A stretch of DNA of 64,000 nucleotides from Streptomyces sp. NBC_01381 (GTDB lineage Bacteria; Actinomycetota; Actinomycetes; Streptomycetales; Streptomycetaceae). The notes below the pieces were generated by a model. That model did not search any database and was not told where the DNA came from. It worked only from the letters and a program-made list of their open reading frames with translations. Below, in pieces: positions 24,801 through 33,954 of this stretch. Every line of letters starts with the position of its first letter. Positions within the stretch are counted from its first letter, which is position 1. The stretch is taken from assembly GCF_026340305.1 (NCBI RefSeq), contig NZ_JAPEPI010000002.1:3162001-3226000 (forward strand). The letters are read 5' to 3'. A program made the translations under genes and the position numbers.

Positions 24801-26717
24801 ATGAGCATGGAAACGACAGCCTGGACCCAGCTGCAGAGCGTCATGAACGCCGAGCAGGACAGCCGCCCCTTCGCCCGCGCCACGCTGCGCCGCATCGGCA
24901 GGTTCGCCCGCCCGCACCGGCGCCGCATCGCCCACTTCGTACTCCTGAGCGTCGTGACCGCGCTCCTCGCCGTCGCGACCCCCGTTCTCGCGGGCAATGT
25001 CGTGAACGCGATCGTCTCTGACGGAGAGTCATCTCTTGTCGTCCGGTACGCCCTGCTCATCGCCGCCATCGCCATCGCCGAGGCGGGACTCGGCCTGCTC
25101 AGCCGCTGGCTGTCGGCGAACCTGGGGGAGGGGCTCATCCTCGACCTGCGGACCGCCGTCTTCGACCACGTACAGCGCATGCCCGTCGCCTTCTTCACCC
25201 GCACCCGCACCGGCGCGCTCGTCAGCCGCCTCAACAACGACGTGATCGGTGCACAACGCGCCTTCAGCAACACCCTCTCCGGGGTGGTCGGCAACATCGT
25301 GACCCTGCTTCTCACCCTCGCCGTGATGCTGACGCTCTCCTGGCAGATCACGCTCCTCGCGCTCGTGCTGCTTCCGGTGTTCGTCGTGCCCGCGCGCCGC
25401 ATGGGCTCCCGGATGGCCAAGCTGCAGCGGGAGGCCGCGCACCACAACGCGGCGATGGGCACCCGTATGACCGAGCGGTTCTCCGCTCCGGGCGCCACGC
25501 TGATCAAGCTCTTCGGGCGGCCCGGCGCCGAGTCGGCGGAGTTCGCCGCGCGGGCCCACCGGGTGCGGGACATCGGCGTCCGTACGGCCATGGCGCAGTC
25601 CGCGTTCATCACCGCGCTCACCCTCGTCTCGGCCCTCGCGCTCGCTCTCGTCTACGGCCTGGGCGGCTACTTCGCCCTGGAGGGCACGCTGGACGCGGGC
25701 GCGGTGGTCTCCCTCGCCCTGCTGCTCACCCGCCTTTACGCGCCGCTGACCTCCCTCGCGGGGGCGCGGGTCGAGGTGATGAGCGCGCTCGTCAGCTTCG
25801 AGCGGGTCTTCGAGGTGCTCGACCTGAAACCGCTGATCGACGAGAAGCCGGACGCCCGTGAGGTCCCCTCGGGGCCGGTGGCGGTGGAGTTCGACGACGT
25901 CCGCTTCGGCTACCCGTCCGCCGACAAGGTCTCCCTCGCCTCCCTCGAAGAGGTCGCGTCCCTCGACACCCGCGGCGGCGACGAGGTCCTGCACGGACTG
26001 TCCTTCCGCGCCGAGCCCGGCCAGACCGTCGCGCTCGTCGGCTCCTCCGGAGCGGGCAAGTCGACGATCGCACAACTGCTGCCGCGCCTGTACGACGCCG
26101 ACGCGGGGACCGTCCGGATCGGCGGGGTCGACGTCCGTGACCTCACGGCGGTGTCCATGCGCCAGACGCTCGGCATGGTCACCCAGGACGGCCACCTCTT
26201 CCACGAGTCGGTCCGCGCCAACCTGCTGCTCGCCCGCCCCGAGGCCACCGAGGACGACCTGTGGGACGTCCTGCGCCGGGCCCGCCTCGAAGACCTCGTG
26301 CGCTCCCTGCCGGACGGCCTCGACACGGTGGTCGGCGAGCGCGGCTACCGCCTCTCCGGCGGTGAACGCCAGCGCATGACCATCGCCCGGCTGCTCCTGG
26401 CCCAGCAGCGGGTCGTCATCCTCGACGAGGCGACCGCCCACCTGGACAACACCTCGGAGGCCGCGGTGCAGGAGGCCCTCGCCGAGGCGCTGGAGGGCCG
26501 CACCGCGATCGTCATCGCGCACCGCCTCTCGACGGTGCGGTCCGCCGACCAGATCCTCGTCGTCGAGGCCGGGCGGATCGTGGAGCGCGGGACGCACGAG
26601 GAACTGCTCGCGGTCGACGGGCGCTACGCGGAGCTGTACCGGACGCAGTTCGCGGCCAAGGGCGAGGACGTGGGGGCGGGAGTGGTGAAGGGCGAGGACG
26701 TGGAAGTGGCGGCGTAA
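24801..26717 (+). CDS. ABC exporter, fused permease and ATPase, SoxR-regulated type
   Basis: 638 aa half-transporter: six membrane helices at about 55-330 and an ATPase domain with Walker A GSSGAGKST, ABC signature YRLSGGERQRM, Walker B VVILDEATAHLD and H-loop IAHRLST. A half-transporter must dimerise. The SoxR box just upstream matches the reported S. coelicolor SoxR regulon, which includes an ABC transporter; a role in exporting redox-active metabolites or antibiotics is therefore likely. There is no Shine-Dalgarno between the -10 and the ATG. Residues 320-350 of the ATPase N-terminus include an insertion (VSLASLEEVASLDTRGGDEV). Confidence 0.93.
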   Translation: MSMETTAWTQLQSVMNAEQDSRPFARATLRRIGRFARPHRRRIAHFVLLSVVTALLAVATPVLAGNVVNAIVSDGESSLVVRYALLIAAIAIAEAGLGLLSRWLSANLGEGLILDLRTAVFDHVQRMPVAFFTRTRTGALVSRLNNDVIGAQRAFSNTLSGVVGNIVTLLLTLAVMLTLSWQITLLALVLLPVFVVPARRMGSRMAKLQREAAHHNAAMGTRMTERFSAPGATLIKLFGRPGAESAEFAARAHRVRDIGVRTAMAQSAFITALTLVSALALALVYGLGGYFALEGTLDAGAVVSLALLLTRLYAPLTSLAGARVEVMSALVSFERVFEVLDLKPLIDEKPDAREVPSGPVAVEFDDVRFGYPSADKVSLASLEEVASLDTRGGDEVLHGLSFRAEPGQTVALVGSSGAGKSTIAQLLPRLYDADAGTVRIGGVDVRDLTAVSMRQTLGMVTQDGHLFHESVRANLLLARPEATEDDLWDVLRRARLEDLVRSLPDGLDTVVGERGYRLSGGERQRMTIARLLLAQQRVVILDEATAHLDNTSEAAVQEALAEALEGRTAIVIAHRLSTVRSADQILVVEAGRIVERGTHEELLAVDGRYAELYRTQFAAKGEDVGAGVVKGEDVEVAA

Positions 26718-26968
26718 GGGCCAGGCCTCACGGCTCATGCGGTGTACCGGCGTCTCTGGGCGCCGGTTCGCCTCGTCTCAAGGCCGCCGCGGGGCAGGTT
26801 CCGGCGGCGGTGGGACGCGGCCGGCGGGACGGCGCTGAACTCCAGCGCCACCGGCCGTGGTCCACGGCGTCCGCGGCCAGGACCTGATCGCGCCGCGGGC
26901 CTGCGGCGCGCTCTCCGCGAGAGGCAGGGGCGCCGCCCGCCGGTGCGCATGCGGAACGGCTCGTGTGA

Positions 26969-26997
26969 CACACCGGCGTCTCAAGGACGCCGGTGTG
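26969..26997. terminator. Perfect 12-bp hairpin between convergent genes
   Basis: CACACCGGCGTC (26969-26980), loop TCAAG, GACGCCGGTGTG (26986-26997). It lies 8 bases from the stop of the convergent MFS gene and serves both directions. A decayed relative (CCGGCGTCTCTGGGCGCCGG) lies near 26747. The rest of 26718-27004 shows no gene. Confidence 0.88.
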
Positions 26998-27004
26998 CCG
27001 CATC

Positions 27005-28516
27005 TCAGAGCCGCTTCGACTTCTGGTGGCCGGATTCCTGCTCCGCCCCCACGAGCCGCAGCACCCCGCCCGAGGCGGGAGCGCGCCCATGGCGCATCGC
27101 CGTCGCCACCATCAGGCCCGCGAAGGCCACCGCCGATGCCAGGCCGAACGCGAGCAGGTAGCCGGTCTCCGCGTACAGGATCCGGTCCTCGTCCGAGTCG
27201 TCCACCAGGTACCGGGCGAGGACCGCGCCCAGGAGCGTCACCCCCGTCGCCTGCCCGAGGTTGTTGGCCACGCCCATCAGGCCCGCGCCCACCGCCGTGC
27301 GATCGGCGGGCACCGCCTCCACCACCAGGTTGGACACGCCGACGAAGAAGCAGCCGAAGCCCACGCCCATGAACAGCGCGGCGAGCAGCAGTTGCCAGAG
27401 CGCGGTGTGCAGCAGGGCGAGGGTGAGCGTGGTGGCGGACAGGCCGCAGAGGGCGACCATGAGCGTGTACCGGGGGCCGCGGCGCCCGGCCAGGAGCCCG
27501 CCGAGCGGCCCGCACGCCGCGCCGATCAGCCCCTGCGGGACGAGGAACACCGCGGCGCCGAGCACACTCATCCCGAAGCCGTAGCCGAGCGACGTCGGCG
27601 TCTGCACCAGCATCGGCATCGCGAAGGCCGTCCCGCCGATCGCGAAGGCGCCCGAGAACGCCGCGACGAGCGTCCAGCGCAGCGCGGGCCCGGTCAGCAA
27701 CCGCAGGTCGATCAGCGGCTCTGCGGTGCGCAGTTCACGCCGTACGAAGCCGGCCAGGAGAAGGAGGGAGCAGCCGAGGGTGGCCAGCGTGGGCGCCGAT
27801 GCCCAGCCCCAGCCGCCGCCCTGGCCGATGAACAGCAGCAGGCCGCCCGCGCCGATGCCGAGGAGCAGACCGCCCGCCGCGTCGACGCGGCGCCAGTCGG
27901 CGCGTGGCCGGCGGACCGGCGACTCGGGCAGGGCGCGCGCGAACCACGGGATGAGGACGGCGACGTAGACGAGGGCGAACCAGAACACCGCCCGGTAGCC
28001 GAAGGCCTGGCCAAGGGCGCCGCCGGTCAGCGGGCCGATGATCGCGCTGAGACCGATCCCCGTGGTGACGGCACCGAGCGCCACCGGGACCACCCGCGCC
28101 GGGAAGATGTCACGGATCAGGCCGTACGCGGCCGGGGCCATCACCAGGCAGGTGCCCTGCACGGCGCGGCCCGCGAGCAGGACCGGGTAGGACGGCGCCA
28201 GCGCACAGATCAGTGAGCCGGCCGCGAAGAGCCCGGCCGCGTACAGCATCATGCGCTTCTTGCCGATCACGTCGGCGACACGGCCGAGCAAGGGCTGCGC
28301 CACCACTCCCGTCAGGCTCACCACGGTCAGCGTCCAGCCGATGGAGGGGGTGTCGAAGGCGTCGGACATCAACGGCAACACCGGGTAGATCAGCGTGAGT
28401 TCGAGCGCGGTGACTTCCGTGAGCAGGATCAGCGGGACGAGCAGGATGGCGTACTGGGCCGGGGAGAGGCCGTCGGGCAGAGGGGTGTCCTCGGGGGAGG
28501 GGGAGGGATCTGGCAT
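27005..28516 (-). CDS. MFS drug exporter (DHA2 type, 14 TM)
   Basis: 503 aa with about 14 membrane segments; motif A-like GRVADVIGKKRMMLYAAGLF between helices 2 and 3, and antiporter motif region AYGLIRDIFPARVVPVALG. The first helix (AQYAILLVPLILLTEVTALE) is preceded by an acidic/proline tail. It is divergent from a TetR regulator across a region with a TetR-like palindrome, so it is probably induced by the exported compound. ATG start. Confidence 0.92.
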   Translation of the reverse strand: MPDPSPSPEDTPLPDGLSPAQYAILLVPLILLTEVTALELTLIYPVLPLMSDAFDTPSIGWTLTVVSLTGVVAQPLLGRVADVIGKKRMMLYAAGLFAAGSLICALAPSYPVLLAGRAVQGTCLVMAPAAYGLIRDIFPARVVPVALGAVTTGIGLSAIIGPLTGGALGQAFGYRAVFWFALVYVAVLIPWFARALPESPVRRPRADWRRVDAAGGLLLGIGAGGLLLFIGQGGGWGWASAPTLATLGCSLLLLAGFVRRELRTAEPLIDLRLLTGPALRWTLVAAFSGAFAIGGTAFAMPMLVQTPTSLGYGFGMSVLGAAVFLVPQGLIGAACGPLGGLLAGRRGPRYTLMVALCGLSATTLTLALLHTALWQLLLAALFMGVGFGCFFVGVSNLVVEAVPADRTAVGAGLMGVANNLGQATGVTLLGAVLARYLVDDSDEDRILYAETGYLLAFGLASAVAFAGLMVATAMRHGRAPASGGVLRLVGAEQESGHQKSKRL

Positions 28517-28600
28517 GGCTGCGTCGCACCGCCGATCGTCTCTGACTGACCGATATGACTGACCGTCAAGTCGCTTGCGATTGCTGCGAGTTCAGTGTTT

Positions 28601-28614
28601 AACGCACTTGCGTT
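28601..28614. promoter_or_regulatory. TetR-type palindrome
   Basis: AACGCA CT TGCGTT is a perfect 6-bp dyad with a 2-base centre, between the divergent MFS and TetR starts and only 30 bases before the TetR GTG. A direct repeat TGACTGACCG lies at about 28544-28566 on the MFS side. The likely ligand is the TetR protein itself. Confidence 0.6.
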
Positions 28615-28643
28615 GAAGGGGCAAGGTCTGCACACTTGCCGAC

Positions 28644-29363
28644 GTGACCGATCCCCACCAGAACCCCGCAGCCACCCGGGTCCGGCTCATCGAGACCGCC
28701 GAGCGGCTCTTCGTCGAACGCGGCATCCACGCCGTGTCGCTGCGCGAGATCGCCGCGGCGGCCGAACAGCGCAACACCTCTGCCGTCGCCTACCACTTCG
28801 GCGACAAGCGGGGCCTGGTGACGGCTGTCTACGCACACCGGCTCGGCCCGACCAACGAGGGCCAGCTCCACCGCCTCGCCGTGCTCGACGAGGAAGGGCG
28901 CGGCAAGGAACTGCGCGGACTCGTCGAGGTGTTCGTCCGCCCCATGGCCGACCGGATCACCCGGGCCGCGGCCGACCCGGACGCACCGCCCAGCTACTTC
29001 CTCCGCTTCGTCGCGCAGGCCCTGTACGTCGAGGACATCGCCCCCTACGACCTGGCCGCCGAGACCTGGACCCGCGCGCTCGACCGCCTGTACGCCCGCA
29101 TCGACGCCTGCCTCACCGAGCTCCCCGAACCCGTCCGCGCCGACCGCTGGCGCATCTTCGTCGGGCTCACCCTGCACACCCTCGCCGACCACGAACGCGC
29201 CCTGCAGCACGGCGCGGCCAAGCCGGGACGCCGTACGGACCTGCTCGTCGCGAACCTCGTCGACGCGGCGGTGGCCGTCCTCACCGCGCCCGTCGCCCCC
29301 GCGACGCGCGCCCTCATCGAGCCGGACGTCCCACGTGAACCGGAGGCCCCCACCGATGACTGA
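28644..29363 (+). CDS. TetR/AcrR family regulator
   Basis: 239 aa from GTG. N-terminal HTH: RLIETAERLFVERGIHAVSL then REIAAAAEQRNTSAVAYHFG and DKRGLV. The C-terminal ligand domain is large and helical. It is divergent from the MFS exporter, and its last 8 bases overlap the sulfatase start (ATGACTGA), so sulfatase and repressor are co-translated. It probably represses both the exporter and its own operon. Confidence 0.93.
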   Translation: MTDPHQNPAATRVRLIETAERLFVERGIHAVSLREIAAAAEQRNTSAVAYHFGDKRGLVTAVYAHRLGPTNEGQLHRLAVLDEEGRGKELRGLVEVFVRPMADRITRAAADPDAPPSYFLRFVAQALYVEDIAPYDLAAETWTRALDRLYARIDACLTELPEPVRADRWRIFVGLTLHTLADHERALQHGAAKPGRRTDLLVANLVDAAVAVLTAPVAPATRALIEPDVPREPEAPTDD

Positions 29364-31632
29364 CCACGGCCACCGCCACCCGGTCGGCCCACGCCCCGCC
29401 CCCGACGCCCCGGACGTCGTCGTCATCGTCCTCGACGACCTCGGCTTCGCCCAACTCGGCTGCTACGGCTCCGACATGGCGACGCCGAACCTGGACCGCC
29501 TGGCCGCCGACGGGCTGCGCTTCAACCGCTTCCATGTCACCGCGATGTGCTCACCGACCCGCGCAAGCCTGCTGACCGGCCGCAATCACCACGCCGTCGG
29601 CATGGGCTTCCTCGTCGACCTGCCGATCGCCCACCCCGGCTACACCGCACGCCTCCCGAAGTCCGCCGCACCACTTCCCCGCGTCCTGCGCGACGCCGGC
29701 TACTCCACCCTCTCCGTCGGCAAATGGCACCTCACCCCGCGCTGGGAGCGCACCGCGTCCGGCCCCTTCGACCGCTGGCCGCTCGGCTACGGCTTCGAGC
29801 GCTTCTACGGCTTCCTGCAGGGCGACACCAACCACTACGCACCGCGGCTCGTCCGTGACAACCACTACACCGAACCCCCGGCGGGCCCCGACGACGGCTA
29901 CCACCTCACCGAAGACCTGGCCGACGCGGCGATCCGCATGATCCTCGACCAGAAGCAGGCCACCCCCGACAAGCCCTACTTCCTCTACTTCCCGCTCGGC
30001 GCGACACACGCCCCGCACCACGTGCCCAGCGCCTGGAGCGACCCCTACCGAGGCCGCTTCGACCAGGGCTGGGAGCGCTGGCGCGAGGAGACCTTCGCCC
30101 GGCAGACCGCCTTGGGCGTGGTGCCGGGGAACACGGAACTCTCGCCCCGCCCGCCCTGGATCCAGGACTGGAGCGAACTGGACGGGGACGAACGGCGGAT
30201 CTTCGCACGCATGCAGGAGGTATACGCCGGGTTCCTCACCCACACCGACGTCCAGATCGGGCGGCTGCTCGACTTCCTGCGCCGCACCGGCCGCCTCGAC
30301 AACACCCTCGTCCTGGTCCTCTCCGACAACGGGGCGAGCGCGGAGGGCGGCAGCCTCGGCACCCTCAACGAGCACCGCTTCACCGCGCGTTCGGGCGACA
30401 GCGCCGCCCGCAACCTCGCCGCGCTCGACGACTGGGGCGGCCCCGCGACCTATCCGCACTACGCGTGGGGCTGGGCCTGGGCCGGCAACGCCCCGCTGCG
30501 GCTGTGGAAGCGCTACACCTGGCTCGGCGGCACCCGCGCCCCGCTCATCGCCCACTGGCCCCGCCGCGTCCCCGACCCGGGCGCGATCCGCCCCGCGTTC
30601 ACGCACGCCGTCGACCTCATGCCGACGATCCTCGACGCATGCGGGATCGAGGCGCCGACGGAGGTCGACGGGGTGCCCCAGCAGCCGGTGGACGGCCGCA
30701 GCCTGCTGGGTGTCCTCGGCGACCCGGACCACGCCCAACTGCCCACCCCCACCCAGTACTTCGAGATGCTCGGCTCCCGTTCCATCGTGCACGGGGAGTG
30801 GAAGGCCACCACGGACCACGTCTCGCGCGGCGTCGAGGACGAGGAGCGGCTCCTGCCGGGCAGCCGCGACTTCGCGGCCGACCGGTGGTCGCTGTTCCGC
30901 CTCACGGACGACTTCGCGGAGGCGCACGACCTGGCGGACCAACACCCTGATGTCGTACGGAAGTTGGTGACTCTCTGGGACGCGGAGGCTGAGCGCAACC
31001 AGGTCCTTCCCCTCGACGACCGCATGCAGGAACGCCTCACCGCGATGATCCCGCCCGCCTGGCCGCCACCCGCCCGTGCCTCCTACGCTCCGGGCGGCAC
31101 CCCGGTGCACGACGAGGCGCTGCCCCTCCTCTTCGGCGGCTTCGAGCTGACCGCCGACGCCGAGGTGCCGGACGGCACGGTGGCCGCCGGGGTGCTGTGC
31201 GCGCTCGGCGACCTCAACGGCGGGTTCGTTCTGTACGCCGACGGGGGCCGCCTCGCTTTCGCCTGCTCCCGCGCCGGTGACCTGGACCGGGTGGTGGCGA
31301 GCGAACCGCTCGGCGCGGGCAGGCATCGGCTGGGTGTGCGGTACGACGTGGGCCAAGAGGGCAAGGAACAAGGGGAGTTCACCCTCCACGTGGACGGCGA
31401 GGACATCGCGACCACGTCCCTCGGCGGCCCGTTCCCCTACACCTTCCAGCACGGGGGCGCGGGCCTCTCCGTCGGCCACGACCGAGGGCTCTCGGTCGAC
31501 CCGGAGCGCTACCGGCCCCCGTTCGCGTGGCGCGGCCCCCTGCACGAGGTGGTCGTCGACACCACGCGGGGGAGGGGGCGGGCCAAGCGGTCGGCCGATG
31601 ACGAACTGCGGGCGGCGCTGCACAGCGACTGA
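29356..31632 (+). CDS. Arylsulfatase (formylglycine type), cytoplasmic
   Basis: 758 aa. Sulfatase signature CSPTRASLLTGR with C65 to become formylglycine; metal aspartates D27/D28 in VIVLDDLG and DNGAS later, and GKWHL for the substrate pocket. Size and the C-terminal beta-sandwich (HDEALPLLFGGFELTADAEV onward) match AtsA-like arylsulfatases. There is no signal peptide. The ATG lies within the end of the TetR gene, which indicates coupling. It needs a formylglycine-generating enzyme, which is not in the window. Substrate probably an aryl or alkyl sulfate ester. Confidence 0.93.
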   Translation: MTDHGHRHPVGPRPAPDAPDVVVIVLDDLGFAQLGCYGSDMATPNLDRLAADGLRFNRFHVTAMCSPTRASLLTGRNHHAVGMGFLVDLPIAHPGYTARLPKSAAPLPRVLRDAGYSTLSVGKWHLTPRWERTASGPFDRWPLGYGFERFYGFLQGDTNHYAPRLVRDNHYTEPPAGPDDGYHLTEDLADAAIRMILDQKQATPDKPYFLYFPLGATHAPHHVPSAWSDPYRGRFDQGWERWREETFARQTALGVVPGNTELSPRPPWIQDWSELDGDERRIFARMQEVYAGFLTHTDVQIGRLLDFLRRTGRLDNTLVLVLSDNGASAEGGSLGTLNEHRFTARSGDSAARNLAALDDWGGPATYPHYAWGWAWAGNAPLRLWKRYTWLGGTRAPLIAHWPRRVPDPGAIRPAFTHAVDLMPTILDACGIEAPTEVDGVPQQPVDGRSLLGVLGDPDHAQLPTPTQYFEMLGSRSIVHGEWKATTDHVSRGVEDEERLLPGSRDFAADRWSLFRLTDDFAEAHDLADQHPDVVRKLVTLWDAEAERNQVLPLDDRMQERLTAMIPPAWPPPARASYAPGGTPVHDEALPLLFGGFELTADAEVPDGTVAAGVLCALGDLNGGFVLYADGGRLAFACSRAGDLDRVVASEPLGAGRHRLGVRYDVGQEGKEQGEFTLHVDGEDIATTSLGGPFPYTFQHGGAGLSVGHDRGLSVDPERYRPPFAWRGPLHEVVVDTTRGRGRAKRSADDELRAALHSD

Positions 31633-31636
31633 CGGG

Positions 31637-32338
31637 TCAGCCGACGTCACCGCGTGTGGGGCCCATCTTGAGACCGTCGACCCAGTGCACGGACTCCACG
31701 TCCGTGATGGTGGAGCCGTAGGTGCCCCAGCGCGGGACGTTGCCCTTCAGGTCCCAGGTCCTGGTGCCCTGCCGGTCGGCGACCTGCTTGCCGTTGACGT
31801 ACAGGGAGAAGGAACCGGCGGTCGACGACTGGGCGTTGATGCCGAGCTCGATCTTGTTCCAGGTGCCCGGCGTCCAGGGGACGCTGCCGACCAGGACCCA
31901 CTCCTCGCCCGGTGCGACGTACCAGATCTTCAACTGGCTGTTCTCGACCTTCATGATGACCGGGTAGTTCTGGTCGTGCTCCGAGCCGGTGCCCCACGAC
32001 TTCCACTGGAAGACCGTCTGGGCGTTGCCGGTCTTGGTCATCGACTCCCAGCCGAACCAGTAGGTTCTGCCGGCCGAGAGGGTGCGTCCTGCGATGCCGT
32101 GCCCTTCGCACCGTTCGGATCCCGGCCGCTTGGTGAAGCCGAAGATCTTGCCGCGGCCGTCGTTCCAGTCCGGCTGGTAGACGTACGACGGCGCGTCGCA
32201 GAGGACCGAGGCGAAGACGGCCGTGCCGCCGTTGTCCGCGTCGCCGTTCCATTCGACGGCGGCTTGGGCGGGAGCGGCCAGGACGAGGGAGGCCGCCGTG
32301 GCGGCGATCGCCACGGGGACGAGGAATCGCATGCGCAT
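31637..32338 (-). CDS. Secreted heparin-lyase-I-like polysaccharide lyase
   Basis: 233 aa. Signal peptide MRMRFLVPVAIAATAASLVL with APAQAA cleavage near residue 27, then a jelly-roll domain: FGFTKRPGSERCEGHGIAG, GRTYWFGWESMTKTGNAQTV, FQWKSWGTGSEHDQNYPVIM, FSLYVNGKQV. This is the Polysacc_lyase/heparin-lyase-I-like fold (PL20-related); the natural polymer could be a glucuronan or another uronate polysaccharide. A perfect palindrome about 75 bases upstream suggests control by the next gene. It converges with the sulfatase, 4 bases apart. Confidence 0.88.
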   Translation of the reverse strand: MRMRFLVPVAIAATAASLVLAAPAQAAVEWNGDADNGGTAVFASVLCDAPSYVYQPDWNDGRGKIFGFTKRPGSERCEGHGIAGRTLSAGRTYWFGWESMTKTGNAQTVFQWKSWGTGSEHDQNYPVIMKVENSQLKIWYVAPGEEWVLVGSVPWTPGTWNKIELGINAQSSTAGSFSLYVNGKQVADRQGTRTWDLKGNVPRWGTYGSTITDVESVHWVDGLKMGPTRGDVG

Positions 32339-32414
32339 GGACTTCTCCTGGGGGAGGGGGGAATGGCCTCATGATGCTTGCTGGGCCCTGTTGCTCGGCA
32401 AGGTTGGGATTCCG

Positions 32415-32430
32415 GTTGACCGAGGTCAAC
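32415..32430. promoter_or_regulatory. Perfect 16-bp palindrome upstream of the lyase
   Basis: GTTGACCGAGGTCAAC (two 7-bp arms, GA centre). A further half-site GGTCAAC is at 32446-32452. It lies between the lyase start and the stop of the adjacent DeoR/LacI hybrid regulator, its likely binder. Confidence 0.6.
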
Positions 32431-32468
32431 GCTCGTCGAGCATTCGGTCAACAAGCGGGCAGCAGCAG

Positions 32469-33602
32469 TCAGCCGGCCGTTGTGGTGGAGGCTCCGCACG
32501 ACGCGCGCACCCGCAGGCGCGGCAGCAGCTCGATGTGCGCGCTCCGGGTATCGGGCTCGGTCAACTGCCGAAGCAGCAGCCGCACGGCGGTGTCGCCCAT
32601 CGCGTGCTTCGCCGGGGCGATTGAGGTTAGGGGCACATCGGCCAGCGCGGCGAGCTCGTCGTCGTAAGCGACGATCGCGAAGTCCTCGGGCACCCGCAGG
32701 CCGCGGGCCGTCAGGCGCTGGAGCAGATTGATCGCGTCGGCGTCGGTGTGCACGATCGCGGCCCGCACCCCGTCGGACGCCGCGAGCTCCAGGAGCCGGT
32801 CGGTGTCCCGCTCGAAGGTGTCGAATCCGCCGGGACCGGCGGCGTCGAGCGGGGACAGGTCGTCCTGGGCGAAGCCGAACGAGCTGATCGCGGCGCGGTA
32901 GCCGCGGCGCAGATGCGGCGAGGTGTGCGTGGTCCTGGAGAGCAGCGCGATACGCCGGTGCCCGAGCGCGGCGAGATGGCGCACCGCCGACGCGGCACCC
33001 TCCGCGTGCGCGGAGCCGACCCGGCCGATGTCGGCGCCGCGCGAGCCGGTCGGTATCCGCCGTTCCACGAGCACCGCGGGGACGGGGAGGGCGATGAGCT
33101 CCCGCAGCGCGTCCTGATCCGGTCCTTCGATGCCCCAACTGGGCGTCAGGAGCAGGCCGGTGGCGCCGGCCTCGACGAGGGTCTCGATCCGCCGGGTGTC
33201 CTCCTCGCCGCGGTAGTCGGTGGTCCCGACGAGCAGCCGGGCGCCCAGGGCGGCGGCCGCGGCACGGGCGCCGCGGATGACCGAGGGGTAGAAGTAGCCG
33301 GTCGCCGGCACCACCATGCCAAGGACGAGGCCGCTCTGCGCGGCGCCGGCAGCAGGCGCGGCCGCGGTCGCCGGCGCCGAGCGGGCGAGCCGGGCCTCGT
33401 GCGGACTCAGCTGGGCGGTCGGCCAGTGCACCGAGCCGTGCAGCCGCCGCAGCCGCCCCGCCTCGGCCAGCGTGGCGACGTCACGCCGGGCGGTCTCCAC
33501 CGACACCCCGAGCCGCGCCGCGAGCTCGACGACGCGCACGCTTCCGCGCTCCCGCACGAGGCCGAGCACCCGCTTGTGCCTGGCGTCCACGCTCTCCCGC
33601 AT
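32469..33602 (-). CDS. Hybrid regulator: DeoR-type HTH with LacI-type sensor domain
   Basis: 377 aa. Residues 1-60 are a DeoR-like winged HTH (RHKRVLGLVRERGSVRVVEL then AARLGVSVETARRDVATLAE); from about residue 93 comes a periplasmic-binding-protein-like sensor as in LacI/GalR (GLVLGMVVPATGYFYPSVIR, HLAALGHRRIALLSR, FAIVAYDDELAALADVPLTS). It probably senses a sugar released by the lyase and controls it through the palindrome at 32415. ATG start with GGAAG-type site. It is the last chromosomal gene before the island. Confidence 0.9.
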   Translation of the reverse strand: MRESVDARHKRVLGLVRERGSVRVVELAARLGVSVETARRDVATLAEAGRLRRLHGSVHWPTAQLSPHEARLARSAPATAAAPAAGAAQSGLVLGMVVPATGYFYPSVIRGARAAAAALGARLLVGTTDYRGEEDTRRIETLVEAGATGLLLTPSWGIEGPDQDALRELIALPVPAVLVERRIPTGSRGADIGRVGSAHAEGAASAVRHLAALGHRRIALLSRTTHTSPHLRRGYRAAISSFGFAQDDLSPLDAAGPGGFDTFERDTDRLLELAASDGVRAAIVHTDADAINLLQRLTARGLRVPEDFAIVAYDDELAALADVPLTSIAPAKHAMGDTAVRLLLRQLTEPDTRSAHIELLPRLRVRASCGASTTTAG

Positions 33603-33764
33603 CGGCTTCCTCCCGCCGTGGTGACGGAATTATGGCCGAGGAGTGCCTTCCGCACCGGTGATGCGGTGCGGCCCTGGTGGGAACCCGCGGCGCGACATGA
33701 AATGCACATTCAGCCCTTGACCTGCAAAAACGCGGGCAGGGAGCCTAGATTCCGGAGTGCTCTG

Positions 33765-33797
33765 ACGCTTCGCACCATGTTCAGGTCCAAGATCTAG
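33765..33797 (+). pseudogene. panD: Orphan 5' end of panD
   Basis: The codons ACG CTT CGC ACC ATG TTC AGG TCC AAG ATC then TAG read T-L-R-T-M-F-R-S-K-I, matching the start of aspartate decarboxylase (MLRTMFKSKIHRAT). GGAG lies 7 bases before the ACG, so ACG probably replaces the original ATG. Homology ends exactly at the island core. The upstream AT-richer stretch with TTGACC near 33717 may be the old panD promoter. Confidence 0.75.
33774..33794 (+). repeat. Left attachment core (attL)
   Basis: ACCATGTTCA, then G, then GTCCAAGATC; identical to 59182-59202 except for the middle base, which is A there. It lies within panD coding sequence. Confidence 0.75.
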
Positions 33798-33841
33798 CAT
33801 CTCGGCGTTTGTGCAGGTCAGAGGCATAATGGGGCCGCTCA

Positions 33842-33865
33842 GGTCAGCAAATGGTCAGCATGGGG
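33842..33865 (+). promoter_or_regulatory. Paired arm-type repeats, left end
   Basis: GGTCAGCA at 33842 and 33853 (11-bp period), followed by TGGGG; single GGTCAG at 33816 and inverted GCTGACC near 33885. The pair mirrors the one at 59105-59124. Spacing and position 48 bp inside the core fit integrase arm-binding sites. Confidence 0.55.
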
Positions 33866-33954
33866 TGCGGGAGCGCTCGGGCTCGCTGACCTGGTGACCG
33901 CCGCGGCGGGGGCCTGGGCGCAGATGCCTGGCTCTCGTTCGGAAGGTTCGCTAC

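Noticed and set aside
33816..33900. Replication origin iterons in the GGTCAGCA repeats
   Set aside because: Too few copies, no replication gene, and a mirrored pair at the other island end fits integrase arm sites better.
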